This document shows, in pieces, positions 8,645-17,475 of a stretch of 64,000 bases of DNA. Source of the stretch: an uncultured Anaeromusa sp. (GTDB taxonomy: Bacteria > Bacillota > Negativicutes > Anaeromusales > Anaeromusaceae); the NCBI RefSeq assembly GCF_963668665.1, contig NZ_OY764902.1:966001-1030000 (forward strand). Reading direction: 5' to 3'. Within the stretch, counting starts at the first letter, position 1, and each line of letters opens with the position of its first letter. The position numbers were made by a program, and so were the translations under genes. The notes below the pieces were generated by a model. The model was not told where the DNA came from. It ran no database searches and worked only from the letters and a program-made list of their open reading frames with translations.

Positions 8645-9895
8645 TTACGCCTTGTACTTTTTGAGCAAAATGGTAGCATTATGACCGCCGAAACCAAAGG
8701 AGTTGGAAATGGCCACATTGACCGTGCGCTGCCGTTTCACCTTCGGCACATAGTCGAGATCCATTCCTTCTTCGGCATTCTCATAGTTAATTGTCGGCGG
8801 AACCAGGTCATTAGAGATCGCCAAAGCTGTAGCAATGGCTTCAATACCGCCAGCTGCTCCCAGCAGATGGCCTGTCATAGATTTAATAGAGCTGATGGAA
8901 AGTTCTTTGGCATGGTCACCGAAAAGAGCTTTAACCGCCAGCGTTTCATTGCGATCATTCAACGGCGTCGAGGTGCCGTGAGCGTTAATATAGTCGACGT
9001 CTTCCGGTTTTAAACCGGCGTCTTTAATGGCCAAGTTCATGCATTTAGACGCCATAGCGCCTTCCGGCGCCGGAGCCGTAATATGATATGCATCCGCATT
9101 ATAGCCATAACCGCTGATTTCCGCATAAATCCGTGCGCCGCGCTGCAAGGCATGCTCCAGAGATTCCAAAATCACAATACCTGCGCCTTCGCCCATAACA
9201 AAGCCTGCACGGTCTTTGTCAAACGGACGAGAAGCTTTAGTAGGTTCGTCATTGCGTGTCGACAAGGCTTTCATAGAACAAAAGCCAGCTACCGCTGCGG
9301 GAGAAATGCAGGCTTCCACCCCGCCAGCCACCATTACGTCGGCATCACCGCGCTGAATAATTTTAAAAGCATCGCCTACGGCGTTCGTGCCGGTGGCGCA
9401 AGCCGTAACTACACAGCTCGAAGGTCCGCGCAGACCAAAAGCGATAGAAGTCTGACCAGCAGGCATATTGGCGATCATCATCGGTACAAAGAAAGGGCTG
9501 ACACGGCCAGGGCCTTTGTCAAACAAAGTTTTGTACTGATCATGCAGCGTATCAATGCCGCCAATACCGGTGCCAATTACCGTACCAATGCGCTCCAAGT
9601 CTTCTTTTTCCAAATCCAAGGCCGCATCTTCAATCGCCATGGATGTTGCGGCTACAGCAAACTGAGTCACTCGATCCATGCGCTTTGCTTCTTTTTTATC
9701 AATGAACTGCGTAGGTTCAAAGCCTTTGACTTCACCGGCAATACGTGTTGTAAAGTCACTGGCGTCAAAACGTGTAATCGGACCAATGCCGGAAACACCG
9801 TTTGTCAAGGACTGCCAAAATTCAGCCGCCGTATTACCTACAGGGGTAATAGCCCCCAATCCCGTGATTACTACGCGTTTGGAAGTAGTATGCAA
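8645..9895 (-). CDS. fabF: Beta-ketoacyl-ACP synthase II
   Basis: FabF (416 aa) condenses malonyl-ACP with a growing acyl-ACP. The catalytic triad is visible: Cys166 in VTACATGT, His306 in [11 protein letters not shown] and His343 in [11 protein letters not shown]. Length is that of the family. The best start is TTG at 9893-9895, six bases after GAGGTG; the GTG three codons earlier lies inside that ribosome site. It follows the FabK-like gene by 15 bp and precedes rnc by 6 bp. Confidence 0.97.
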   Translation of the reverse strand: MHTTSKRVVITGLGAITPVGNTAAEFWQSLTNGVSGIGPITRFDASDFTTRIAGEVKGFEPTQFIDKKEAKRMDRVTQFAVAATSMAIEDAALDLEKEDLERIGTVIGTGIGGIDTLHDQYKTLFDKGPGRVSPFFVPMMIANMPAGQTSIAFGLRGPSSCVVTACATGTNAVGDAFKIIQRGDADVMVAGGVEACISPAAVAGFCSMKALSTRNDEPTKASRPFDKDRAGFVMGEGAGIVILESLEHALQRGARIYAEISGYGYNADAYHITAPAPEGAMASKCMNLAIKDAGLKPEDVDYINAHGTSTPLNDRNETLAVKALFGDHAKELSISSIKSMTGHLLGAAGGIEAIATALAISNDLVPPTINYENAEEGMDLDYVPKVKRQRTVNVAISNSFGFGGHNATILLKKYKA

Positions 9896-9910
9896 ATAAA
9901 ACACCTCACT

Positions 9911-10858
9911 TTAGTTAACTGCTTCTGCTTCGCGAAGCAGCCGCTCAAAAATTTCCTTTACAGGAAGAATTTCCTCAATCTTGTGAATGTACTCGCCAGT
10001 AAAGACCAAGCCGCTCTCCACATCTCCCTGCTGCGCTCGAATCAGCGCCCGGATAATGCAGAAATTACGTTTGCAATGCTTCAAACAAGCATCACAGGTT
10101 GTCGGCGCCGGAGCATCCCCTGCCAAAAGGCGAGCCGCAAAGGGATTTCGCACAGCGCGTCCCGGCAATCCTACCGGGCTGTCAATCAGCACAACATCTT
10201 CCGGTTTAGCCTTCAGATAGAATTCTTTTAATGCCGGGGCCGCATTGGATTCTTCGCTTGCGGCAAAACGCGTACCCATTTGCACGCCGCTTGCCCCCAG
10301 TTTCAAGACGTCTACAATATCTGCACCGTTCATGACGCCGCCAGCGGCGATGACCGGAATATTGACAGCTTTGCAAATATCGGGAATGATCTCGCGCATG
10401 GATAGGTCGGTTCCCAAATGACCGCCTGCTTCCTTGCCCTCAACCACAATGGCCGCCGCACCTAGTTTTTGCGAAATCTTGGCCAATTTTACCGATGAAA
10501 CAATCGGCACAATCGGAGTGCCCGATTCGTGTCCGAGTCCAAACATATCTCTGGAAAAGCCAGCTCCGGCAACTACAAGATCAATTCCTTCTTCAATTGC
10601 GGTTTTTACCAAACCAGCAAATTCACGAGCCGCCACCATGGCGTTAATGCCAATAATCCCCTTCGTCAGGGAACGAGCCAGACGGATTTCATATCGTAAT
10701 TCATCAAAAGTCATCCCAGATGCGGCAATCAGGCCTATGCCTCCCTGCGAGGCTACTGCGGCAGCCAGGCGGGCCGTAGAAAGACGGATGGCCATGCCGC
10801 CTTGCATAACTGGTACTTTGGCCACAAGCTGGCCAATGCGAAGTTCTGGAAGTTTCAA
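9911..10858 (-). CDS. FabK-like FMN oxidoreductase with cysteine-rich C-terminus
   Basis: A 315-aa member of the nitronate monooxygenase / enoyl-ACP reductase II (FabK) superfamily, an FMN-binding TIM barrel. The barrel shows VPVMQGGMAI, GGIGLIAASG, VEGKEAGGHLG, VIAAGGV and GVQMGTRF. Unlike the second copy at 12969-13922, it carries a cysteine cluster near its C-terminus (TTCDACLKHCKRNFC), which could bind metal or an iron-sulfur cluster. It sits between acpP and fabF, and similar NMO-like genes are found in fab operons of other Clostridia and Negativicutes. Whether it reduces enoyl-ACP, oxidises nitronates or does something else cannot be told. Confidence 0.85.
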   Translation of the reverse strand: MKLPELRIGQLVAKVPVMQGGMAIRLSTARLAAAVASQGGIGLIAASGMTFDELRYEIRLARSLTKGIIGINAMVAAREFAGLVKTAIEEGIDLVVAGAGFSRDMFGLGHESGTPIVPIVSSVKLAKISQKLGAAAIVVEGKEAGGHLGTDLSMREIIPDICKAVNIPVIAAGGVMNGADIVDVLKLGASGVQMGTRFAASEESNAAPALKEFYLKAKPEDVVLIDSPVGLPGRAVRNPFAARLLAGDAPAPTTCDACLKHCKRNFCIIRALIRAQQGDVESGLVFTGEYIHKIEEILPVKEIFERLLREAEAVN

Positions 10859-10897
10859 GAAAATACTCCTCCATTCACATGGGCGTCATCATCTTTA

Positions 10898-10931
10898 AGA
10901 AAGTCCCGCGAACAAGTTCACGGGACTTTCT
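10898..10931 (-). other. Strong stem-loop between acpP and the FabK-like gene
   Basis: AGAAAGTCCCG..CGGGACTTTCT with an inner GAAC/GTTC stem makes a 15-bp hairpin with one mismatch. No T run follows on the minus strand, so it is not a classical terminator. It may protect the 3' end of acpP message or lower expression of the downstream genes. Confidence 0.6.
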
Positions 10932-10956
10932 CAGTTGACAGACCGCTTCGCGATCT

Positions 10957-11193
10957 TTAGCCTTGTTTTTCCTGTTCAATGTAGGTAACAGCGTCTTTTA
11001 CGGTCTTGATCTTTTCTGCAACCTCATCAGGAATTTCGATGCCAAATTCCTCTTCGAAAGCCATGATCAATTCCACGATGTCCAAGGAATCAGCACCCAG
11101 ATCATCGATGAAGGTGGAGTCAATAGCTACATCAGCAGCTTCCACACCCAATTGCTCAACTACGATTTCTTTTACTTTGTCAAATGTCGACAT
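10957..11193 (-). CDS. acpP: Acyl carrier protein
   Basis: ACP (78 aa) carries acyl chains on a phosphopantetheine arm. The attachment serine is in [10 protein letters not shown], and the acidic helix [21 protein letters not shown] follows. The ATG at 11191-11193 has an ideal ribosome site (AAGGAGGTG, 6 nt away), as expected for a very abundant protein. It lies 40 bp after fabG; a stem-loop follows the stop. Confidence 0.98.
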   Translation of the reverse strand: MSTFDKVKEIVVEQLGVEAADVAIDSTFIDDLGADSLDIVELIMAFEEEFGIEIPDEVAEKIKTVKDAVTYIEQEKQG

Positions 11194-11233
11194 GAAGTTC
11201 ACCTCCTTCCAAAGCCCACGTAGAAAGTGGAAA

Positions 11234-11980
11234 TCAGTACATGACCATACCGCCGTCCACGTTAAGGGTTTGTCCTGTAATATAAGCTGCAGCGTCCGAA
11301 CAGAGGAACAATACGGCTTTCGCCACATCGCTCGGCGTTCCTGGACGTCCAAGGGGGATAGTACTAGTCATTTGTTCTTTTACACTGTCAGGCAGCACTT
11401 CGGTCATATCCGTGGCAATAAACCCCGGGGCTACTGCATTGACCGTAATCCCACGGCTGCCTAGCTCTTTTGCCATGGACTTTGTAAAGCCCACTACGCC
11501 AGCTTTCGCTGCAGCATAGTTAGCTTGACTAGCATTGCCAGTCAGTCCCACAACCGAAGTCATATTGATGATTCTGCCGCTTCGCTGCTTCAGCATCAGC
11601 TTAGACACCGCCTTGGTGCACAAGAAGACGCCTTTCAAGTTGGTATCCAGCACCGCATCCCAATCGGCCTCTTTCATCCGCATCAAGAGCGCATCCCGCG
11701 TAATTCCGGCATTGTTGACCAGAATGTCAATCGAGCCAAATGCAGTTACCGTCTTTTGGATCAATTCATCCACTTCAGCAGCAACCGCTATGTTAGCCTG
11801 CACTGCAATGGCCTGACCGCCCATATCTTGAATGGCTTTCAGCACTTCCTGCGCCGCCGCCGCATTACCGGCGTAGTTAATGACAATCTTAGCTCCGGCC
11901 TTGGCAAGTTCCAGCGCCGTTGCCCGGCCAATGCCGCGCGAAGCACCTGTAATCAAGGCCACTTTATTGTCTACATGCAT
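11234..11980 (-). CDS. fabG: 3-oxoacyl-ACP reductase
   Basis: FabG (248 aa), NADPH-dependent short-chain dehydrogenase that reduces 3-oxoacyl-ACP. The nucleotide motif [10 protein letters not shown], the NNAG motif ([10 protein letters not shown]), catalytic Ser in NMTSVVG and the YxxxK pair in NYAAAKAG are all present. The ATG at 11978-11980 follows AAGGAGG that lies within the end of fabD; only one base separates the fabD stop from this start. Longer readings from upstream would run into fabD. Confidence 0.97.
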   Translation of the reverse strand: MHVDNKVALITGASRGIGRATALELAKAGAKIVINYAGNAAAAQEVLKAIQDMGGQAIAVQANIAVAAEVDELIQKTVTAFGSIDILVNNAGITRDALLMRMKEADWDAVLDTNLKGVFLCTKAVSKLMLKQRSGRIINMTSVVGLTGNASQANYAAAKAGVVGFTKSMAKELGSRGITVNAVAPGFIATDMTEVLPDSVKEQMTSTIPLGRPGTPSDVAKAVLFLCSDAAAYITGQTLNVDGGMVMY

Positions 11981-11981
11981 T

Positions 11982-12929
11982 TTAGCGGACCTCCTTGAAA
12001 TAATCAAGGCTTTTTTCCAGAGAAGCCAAATCCTCAATATTGGCGCTGGCAGTCTCTTTGGCAATTTTCTTCGTAAAGCTTGTCAATACCTTGCCAGGCC
12101 CCACCTCTACCAGACATTCCGCCCCTTCAGCCAGCAGTGTTTGCACGCAGGCTTCCCAAATAACCGGACTTGCCGCTTGCGCCACCAAAAGGCGCTTGAT
12201 ATCAGCAGCACTGGTCATCGGTTTGCCGGTTACGTTGGAAATGACTGGAATTACGGCGTCCTTAACTGCGACTTTATCCAGCTCCGCCGCCAATCCTTTA
12301 GCCGCAGGTTCCATCAGCGTGCTGTGGAATGGAGCGCTCACCGGCAGCATAACTGCCCGTTTGGCGCCCGCTTCCTTCAGCTTGGCTGCAGCGGTCTCAA
12401 CAGCTGCCGTCGTACCAGCAATAACAACTTGGCCCGGGCAATTGAAATTAACAGCTTGGACTGCTTGCCCCAACTCGGCCTGTACCTCTTGGCAAGTCTT
12501 GACAATGCTCTCGCTATCAAGACCCAAAATAGCCGCCATCGCGCCTTCGCCCAAAGGAACGGCTTCCTGCATCAATTGCCCCCGTTTACGCACTAGACGC
12601 ACCGCATCAGCAAAATCCAGCGCTCCCGCCGCAACCAATGCCGAATATTCACCCAAGCTATGCCCGGCTGCCAGAACAGGCGTAATTCCTTTTTCTTTGA
12701 GCACAGCCGCACAAGCCACGCTTACTGTCAAAATCGCCGGTTGCGTGTTATATGTTTTTTTCAGTTCCTCTTCGGGACCTTGAAAACACATGTCGGTAAT
12801 AGAAAATCCCAGCGCTTCATCCGCCTCAGCAAAGATCTTTTTTACAATCGGAAAGGTCTCGTACAAATCTTTGCCCATACCAACGGTTTGAGATCCTTGT
12901 CCTGGGAACACGAATGCCAATTTGCTCAT
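11982..12929 (-). CDS. fabD: Malonyl-CoA:ACP transacylase
   Basis: FabD (315 aa) loads malonyl groups onto ACP. It begins with [14 protein letters not shown]; the nucleophile Ser is in [11 protein letters not shown], and a conserved His is in [10 protein letters not shown]. Length fits the family. It lies 39 bp after fabK and overlaps the ribosome site of fabG, so it is translated in the middle of the fab operon. Confidence 0.97.
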   Translation of the reverse strand: MSKLAFVFPGQGSQTVGMGKDLYETFPIVKKIFAEADEALGFSITDMCFQGPEEELKKTYNTQPAILTVSVACAAVLKEKGITPVLAAGHSLGEYSALVAAGALDFADAVRLVRKRGQLMQEAVPLGEGAMAAILGLDSESIVKTCQEVQAELGQAVQAVNFNCPGQVVIAGTTAAVETAAAKLKEAGAKRAVMLPVSAPFHSTLMEPAAKGLAAELDKVAVKDAVIPVISNVTGKPMTSAADIKRLLVAQAASPVIWEACVQTLLAEGAECLVEVGPGKVLTSFTKKIAKETASANIEDLASLEKSLDYFKEVR

Positions 12930-12968
12930 CTATTTTCCCTCCATTCCGTCTCGTTGTTTTTCCGAGTC

Positions 12969-13922
12969 TTACGCCTTAAAGCGAGTTGCCTGCTGCAAAT
13001 GCTCCATTACGCCGGGAATGCCGGAAACCAGATCTTGCATGACCGCTTCTACCGACTGAATTTCCCGAATCATACCGGCAATTTGGCCCACCATCACAGA
13101 CCCGTAGTCCACGTCGCCTTCTTGAGCGGCCAAACGCAGTTTGCCAGCTCCCATTTGATCCAGTTCTTCTGTTGTTGCACCAGCTCGTTCGCGCTCCACA
13201 TATTCTTTAGTCAGTTTGTTCTGCAAGACGCGTACAGGATGACCTGTGCTCACGCCGGTAACAATGGTCGAGCGTTCTTTCGCTTTTACTAAAGCCTGCT
13301 TGTATCGTTCATGCACGAGGCATTCTGTAGTAGCCACAAAACGAGTGCCAATCTGCACCCCTTGCGCTCCTAAAGCCAAAGCCGCCACAACGCCTCGAGA
13401 ATCGGCAATACCGCCAGCGGCAATAACCGGAATAGAAACCGCATCCACAACTTGCGGCACCAATGCCATGGTCGATACTTCGCCCACGTGGCCGCCGCTC
13501 TCATGTCCCTCAGCCACCAACGCATCAACACCGATACGTTCCAGACGCTTCGCTAAGGCAACCGAAGCTACCACCGGAATAATTCGAGCCCCAATGCCCT
13601 TGAGCGCAGGAATGTATTCTCCCGGATTGCCAGCGCCAGTCGTCACTACTTGCACTTTCTCATCAACAACAACCTGCATAACCTCTTTGACGAAAGGAGA
13701 CATTAACATAACATTGACGCCAAACACCTTTGTTGTCAATTCTTTGGCGCGGCGAATTTCCTTGCGCAAGGCATCCGGCGGCATATGTCCGGCGCCAATC
13801 AGCCCCAAACCGCCTGCATTAGAAACTGCTGCCGCCAACTCAGCCGTAGCTACCCAGGCCATGCCCCCTTGAATAATGGGATATTTAATGTTCAATAATT
13901 CGCAAATCTGATTACTCACCAA
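12969..13922 (-). CDS. fabK: Enoyl-ACP reductase II
   Basis: FabK (317 aa), the FMN- and NAD(P)H-dependent enzyme that performs the last reduction of each elongation round in place of FabI. Motifs include IIQGGMAW, GGLGLIGAGHM, GVNVMLMSPF, VVASVALAK, EGHESGGHVG, VIAAGGIAD and GVQIGTRF, which match streptococcal FabK type more closely than the paralogue at 9911. No fabI occurs in this window. The start overlaps the end of fabH; the ribosome site AAGGAGG serves a TTG at 13920-13922 or a GTG at 13917-13919. Confidence 0.93.
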   Translation of the reverse strand: MVSNQICELLNIKYPIIQGGMAWVATAELAAAVSNAGGLGLIGAGHMPPDALRKEIRRAKELTTKVFGVNVMLMSPFVKEVMQVVVDEKVQVVTTGAGNPGEYIPALKGIGARIIPVVASVALAKRLERIGVDALVAEGHESGGHVGEVSTMALVPQVVDAVSIPVIAAGGIADSRGVVAALALGAQGVQIGTRFVATTECLVHERYKQALVKAKERSTIVTGVSTGHPVRVLQNKLTKEYVERERAGATTEELDQMGAGKLRLAAQEGDVDYGSVMVGQIAGMIREIQSVEAVMQDLVSGIPGVMEHLQQATRFKA

Positions 13923-14931
13923 CAGATGAATCCTCCTTGTACCAGCGAAGCACGCAGGCAGCCCAGGTCAACCCTGCACCGAAGCCTACGAGCACCAGCT
14001 TGTCTCCGTTTTTGACCTTGCCTTCAAGCACTGCTTCTTCCAAGGCGATAGGAATCGATGCAGCCGACGTATTTCCATAACGATCCACATTGACATGCAC
14101 TTTCTCCATCGGTAATTGCAAGCGCTTCGCAGCCGATTGAATAATCCGGATGTTTGCTTGATGGGGAATTAAATAATCCACATCCGCATCGGTCATGCCA
14201 GCCTTTTGTAAGGCTTTTTGCGCCGCTTCACCCATAACTTTAATCGCAAACTTGAACACTTCGTTGCCGTTCATATGCACATAATGCAAGCGTTGAGCCA
14301 CTGTTTCGGCGCTTGGCGGACGCCTCGAACCGCCAGCAGGCATTTTCAAAAGTTCTCCGCCATGTCCGTCTGCCCCTAATTCCACACCCAGTACGCCATA
14401 TCCTGCAGGAACCGGTCCGATTACCGCCGCACCGGCGCCATCGCCGAAAAGCACGCAGGTATTGCGATCCGTCCAGTCTAGAATTTTAGAAAGCGTCTCC
14501 GCGCCAATGACAAGCACCCGCTGATATAAGCCAGCTTGTATAAATTGCGTCGCCACGGTCAACCCGTAGACAAAGCCGGAGCAGCCCGCCGCTAAATCAA
14601 AGGCTGCTGCATGAGTCGCTCCAATCTTTTCTTGTACCAAGCAAGCCGTCGAAGGAAAAAACATATCCGGCGTCGCTGTGGCCACAATAATCAGATCCAG
14701 CTCCTCTGCTTTAATTCCTGCATGAGCCAAAGCCCGTTTAGCCGCCCCCGCAGCAATGTCCGAAGTAGCTGTCGCCTCATCCGCCACATGACGTTGTTTG
14801 ATTCCCGTCCGAGAAAAAATCCATTCATCAGAAGTATCTACTATCTTTTCAAGATCGGCATTGGTCAAAATGCGTTCCGGCACATAACTGCCTAAGCCTA
14901 AAATTCCAGCAGACTGCTTAGTTTCCGCCAT
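13912..14931 (-). CDS. fabH: Beta-ketoacyl-ACP synthase III
   Basis: FabH (339 aa) starts fatty-acid synthesis by condensing an acyl-CoA with malonyl-ACP. The catalytic Cys117 is in AAGCSGFVYGL, the His in LIPHQANIRI and the Asn in YGNTSAASIP. It starts with ATG 7 nt after GGAGGTG, inside the end of plsX (14-nt overlap), and its own end overlaps fabK by 11 nt; such overlaps suggest translational coupling. Confidence 0.97.
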   Translation of the reverse strand: MAETKQSAGILGLGSYVPERILTNADLEKIVDTSDEWIFSRTGIKQRHVADEATATSDIAAGAAKRALAHAGIKAEELDLIIVATATPDMFFPSTACLVQEKIGATHAAAFDLAAGCSGFVYGLTVATQFIQAGLYQRVLVIGAETLSKILDWTDRNTCVLFGDGAGAAVIGPVPAGYGVLGVELGADGHGGELLKMPAGGSRRPPSAETVAQRLHYVHMNGNEVFKFAIKVMGEAAQKALQKAGMTDADVDYLIPHQANIRIIQSAAKRLQLPMEKVHVNVDRYGNTSAASIPIALEEAVLEGKVKNGDKLVLVGFGAGLTWAACVLRWYKEDSSVGE

Positions 14932-15940
14932 GCGTCAGCACCTCCTCTTTTGCAATCATCTCGCTAATATGAGTCGCCACTTGCTGTTCCGTAAATTCCT
15001 TGGCTACACGAACTGCGTTTTTAATCGCTTTAGCTTTAGAACTGCCGTGACAAATAATGCAACAACCATTTACACCCAGCAAAGGCGCCCCGCCATACTC
15101 AGCATAATCTAATTTCTTTCGCAAACGTTTCAAAACCGGCAACAACATCAACGATGCCATCTTCGTTAAAAAACCGCTTTGTTGAACGGCATCTTTCAAT
15201 AAACGCATGATTGCGCTGGCTAAGCCTTCGCCGAACTTTAGAACCACGTTCCCCACAAAGCCATCGCAAACCACAACATCAACGGTCCCTTGCGGGATAT
15301 CTCGGCCTTCAATATTACCAATAAAATTAATGTTTTGTACTTGCGCCAGCAGCGGATACGTTGACAAAGTCAATTCGTTTCCTTTGGTCTCTTCTTCGCC
15401 AATGCTCAACAAACCAACACGAGGATTTTCAACCCCCAGTACATATTTCGCGTAAATGGACCCCATAATAGCGCTTTGCACTAAATGTTTCGGTTTGCTG
15501 TCCACATTAGCTCCCGAATCCAACAACATCGTCGTTCCCGTTAAATTGGGGATGGGCGTTGCAATAGTAGCACGCTCAATCTTGGGCAGTCGTCCCAAGC
15601 CAAACAAGGCGGCCGCCACCGCAGCGCCCGTGCTTCCGGCTGAAATCACCGCCGCACACTCGCCTTCTTTCACTAAGCGCGTAGCAACTACCACCGAAGC
15701 ATCCCGCTTTTTGCGGACCGCAGCGCCGGGAGATTCGTGCATATCAATCACTTCCGACGCATGATGTACAAAAATGTGCTCGCCTTCGCGCACGCCATGC
15801 TTACCCATGGCCTCTCGCAACAACGTCTCATCGCCTACCAGCACAATATCACAGCCATAGTCTTTCACAGCCTCCATGGCGCCTAAAAGAATTTCTTCCG
15901 GCGCATGATCGCCTCCCATGGCATCAATCGCAACTTTCAT
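14918..15940 (-). CDS. plsX: Phosphate acyltransferase PlsX
   Basis: PlsX (340 aa) converts acyl-ACP to acyl-phosphate, the donor used by PlsY for phosphatidic acid. It begins MKVAIDAMGGDHAP, followed by VISAGSTGAAVAAA, DSGANVDSKP and VVCDGFVGNVVLK, all family hallmarks. The ATG shares its first base with the fapR stop (TGATG), so it is coupled to the regulator. PlsX links fatty-acid and phospholipid synthesis under the same FapR control. Confidence 0.97.
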   Translation of the reverse strand: MKVAIDAMGGDHAPEEILLGAMEAVKDYGCDIVLVGDETLLREAMGKHGVREGEHIFVHHASEVIDMHESPGAAVRKKRDASVVVATRLVKEGECAAVISAGSTGAAVAAALFGLGRLPKIERATIATPIPNLTGTTMLLDSGANVDSKPKHLVQSAIMGSIYAKYVLGVENPRVGLLSIGEEETKGNELTLSTYPLLAQVQNINFIGNIEGRDIPQGTVDVVVCDGFVGNVVLKFGEGLASAIMRLLKDAVQQSGFLTKMASLMLLPVLKRLRKKLDYAEYGGAPLLGVNGCCIICHGSSKAKAIKNAVRVAKEFTEQQVATHISEMIAKEEVLTHGGN

Positions 15941-16509
15941 CAATTTTCGCCCTCCGAGTTCACTGCAACCATAATGAATTTGGCCCGGAACACCTCTTCT
16001 TGCTCATTACGGGTTTTTACCCAAATAAAAACTTTGTTCCCGCGGATGCGAATCACTTCCGCCTTGGCCACCAGTTTTTCACCGGCCCGCACCGGCACTT
16101 TGTATTTTATATTAGCCACGCCGGTTACCGCCGCAGGCGCATCCATAACCGCCAGCGCCAACGAATTGGCCTGGGAAAAAATATAATGTCCTCTGGCAAT
16201 CTTCGTCTTTGCCAGCACCATGTCTTCCGTAACTGCCAACACGGAAATGGCCGTTCGGCCTACTTCCAAATCAACCAATTCACCTACGACATCGTCTTCC
16301 GCAATCGCTCGCAATTTGTTTTGAGCCCGCTGCGCCATAAGCTTGGTCCGCTCTCTCAACTCGGGAATCCCCAGCTCCATGCGATCCAGACGAATGGTTT
16401 GCACGCTGACCCCAAATTCCACAGCTAATTCCTCATCGCGCAAAAACGGATGAGTAGAAATCTTTTCTGTCAACAATTCCTGTCGTATACGTTTGTTCAT
16501 GCGCGCCAT
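15940..16509 (-). CDS. fapR: Fatty-acid biosynthesis repressor FapR
   Basis: FapR (189 aa) represses fatty-acid and phospholipid genes and lets go of DNA when it binds malonyl-CoA. An N-terminal DeoR-like helix-turn-helix (residues about 10-50, HPFLRDEELAVEFGVSVQTI) is joined to a hotdog ligand domain with ARGHYIFSQANSLALAV. It heads the plsX-fabH-fabK-fabD-fabG-acpP operon, and its promoter has a 17-bp FapR-type operator, so autoregulation is likely. The ATG at 16507-16509 lies close behind AGGTGATG. Confidence 0.95.
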   Translation of the reverse strand: MARMNKRIRQELLTEKISTHPFLRDEELAVEFGVSVQTIRLDRMELGIPELRERTKLMAQRAQNKLRAIAEDDVVGELVDLEVGRTAISVLAVTEDMVLAKTKIARGHYIFSQANSLALAVMDAPAAVTGVANIKYKVPVRAGEKLVAKAEVIRIRGNKVFIWVKTRNEQEEVFRAKFIMVAVNSEGEN

Positions 16510-16523
16510 ATCATCACCTAATC

Positions 16524-16540
16524 TTAGAAACTGGTACTAA
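16524..16540 (-). promoter_or_regulatory. FapR operator ahead of fapR
   Basis: TTAGTACCAGTTTCTAA (minus strand) closely resembles the 17-bp FapR site known from Bacillus (TTAGTACC followed by an imperfect inverted half). It lies 15 bp downstream of the -10 box, where bound protein would block the polymerase. Confidence 0.75.
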
Positions 16541-16555
16541 AATCACATCGTCCTC

Positions 16556-16580
16556 ATTATAGCGGAGACATGACGCAATT
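16556..16580 (-). promoter_or_regulatory. Promoter of the fapR operon
   Basis: Perfect TATAAT on the minus strand at 16556-16561. The best -35, TTGCCA at about 16581-16586, is 19 bp away, so the -35 is weak. The predicted start is near 16549, just before the FapR site. Confidence 0.55.
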
Positions 16581-16587
16581 GGCAAGC

Positions 16588-16639
16588 AAAAAATGAAAGG
16601 AGCAACTTGCAGCCAGGCTGCAAGCTTGCTCCTTTCATT
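16588..16639 (-). terminator. Intrinsic terminator after rpmF
   Basis: Very long stem AATGAAAGGAGCAA..TTGCTCCTTTCATT with an inner TTGCAGCC/GGCTGCAA arm, followed by T6 on the minus strand. It separates yceD-rpmF from the fapR operon. Confidence 0.92.
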
Positions 16640-16644
16640 CGGGA

Positions 16645-16821
16645 TTATTCCACGGTGACAACCGCTTTTCCGTTGTAGTGACCGCAATCAGGGCACACGC
16701 GGTGAGGCATTTTGGGCTCATGGCACTGCGGGCAGGGTACGAAGCCCGGAGCCGTCAGTTTCCAGTTTGCACGCCGTCTGTCACGACGGGCTTTAGACAT
16801 TTTACGCTTTGGTACTGCCAT
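16645..16821 (-). CDS. rpmF: Ribosomal protein L32
   Basis: L32 (58 aa) of the large ribosomal subunit. It begins [19 protein letters not shown] and keeps two CxxC pairs (CPQC and CPDC), so this is the zinc-binding form. An AGGAGG ribosome site precedes the ATG at 16819-16821. It follows yceD by 29 bp, a pairing that is conserved across many bacteria. Confidence 0.97.
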   Translation of the reverse strand: MAVPKRKMSKARRDRRRANWKLTAPGFVPCPQCHEPKMPHRVCPDCGHYNGKAVVTVE

Positions 16822-16850
16822 GGTCTGGTTCCACCTCCTTCAATGGTAGG

Positions 16851-17351
16851 CTACTGTTTAGAATCAAGCAACTGTTTGAGAGCAGCCAGCCTGGGATCAA
16901 TGGCTTCATGATCGCAATGACAGTCACTTTGATTGCGATCCTGGCCGCACACCGGGCATAAGCCCTTACAATCCAGTTGGCACACTTTCTTCATGGGTTC
17001 CGCCAGCAACAATGTATCCCGCACCAGTTCAGTTACATCCAGCTCATCACCTTCGTAAACGCCATATTCAGCGTCTGCCGGCAATGGGCTTTCTTGCGAT
17101 GTTTCCCGATATTCCTGTCGAAATTCTTCAACAAGCTCGGTTTCATAGTCCCGCAAGCAACGCTGGCATTCAAAGGAGGCTAACGCACGTATCGTGCCGG
17201 AAACCACCATATGACCGCCACTGTTGGCAACCTTCCCTGAAACGGAAACGGGTCCCCGCAACCAGAAAAACTCTTCTGCCGCAGGCACCTCGAAGGCAAA
17301 CGAAAATTGCTTGCCTGTTGCATGTCGGAGTGAAACAACGTTGAGTTTCAT
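16851..17351 (-). CDS. yceD: YceD/DUF177 family protein
   Basis: DUF177 protein (166 aa) encoded immediately upstream of rpmF, as in most bacteria; related proteins take part in 23S rRNA accumulation in E. coli and plants. The core FECQRCLRDYETELVEEF is followed by a cysteine pair set CQLDCKGLCPVCGQDRNQSDC, likely a zinc site. The ATG at 17349-17351 is 7 nt after GAGGTG; a GTG one codon upstream is less likely. A perfect promoter lies 25 bp upstream. Confidence 0.93.
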   Translation of the reverse strand: MKLNVVSLRHATGKQFSFAFEVPAAEEFFWLRGPVSVSGKVANSGGHMVVSGTIRALASFECQRCLRDYETELVEEFRQEYRETSQESPLPADAEYGVYEGDELDVTELVRDTLLLAEPMKKVCQLDCKGLCPVCGQDRNQSDCHCDHEAIDPRLAALKQLLDSKQ

Positions 17352-17375
17352 CACTTCTCACCTCAACCTTCGTCT

Positions 17376-17404
17376 ATTATATCCACCGAGGCGAGCCTTG
17401 TCAA
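17376..17404 (-). promoter_or_regulatory. Consensus promoter of yceD-rpmF
   Basis: TTGACA (17399-17404), 17 bp, TATAAT (17376-17381) on the minus strand. Both boxes match the sigma-A consensus exactly. Confidence 0.93.
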
Positions 17405-17419
17405 GAAAAGACCATGACA

Positions 17420-17452
17420 GAAGCCGGCAGGATAAAAACCGCTGCCGGCTTC
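17420..17452 (-). terminator. Possible terminator after ackA
   Basis: GAAGCCGGCAG..CTGCCGGCTTC, an 11-bp perfect stem with an 11-nt loop, 24 bp past the ackA stop. The T tract behind it is poor, so termination may be partial. Confidence 0.55.
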
Positions 17453-17475
17453 CACTTCAGGCAAGTTAGAAAAAC

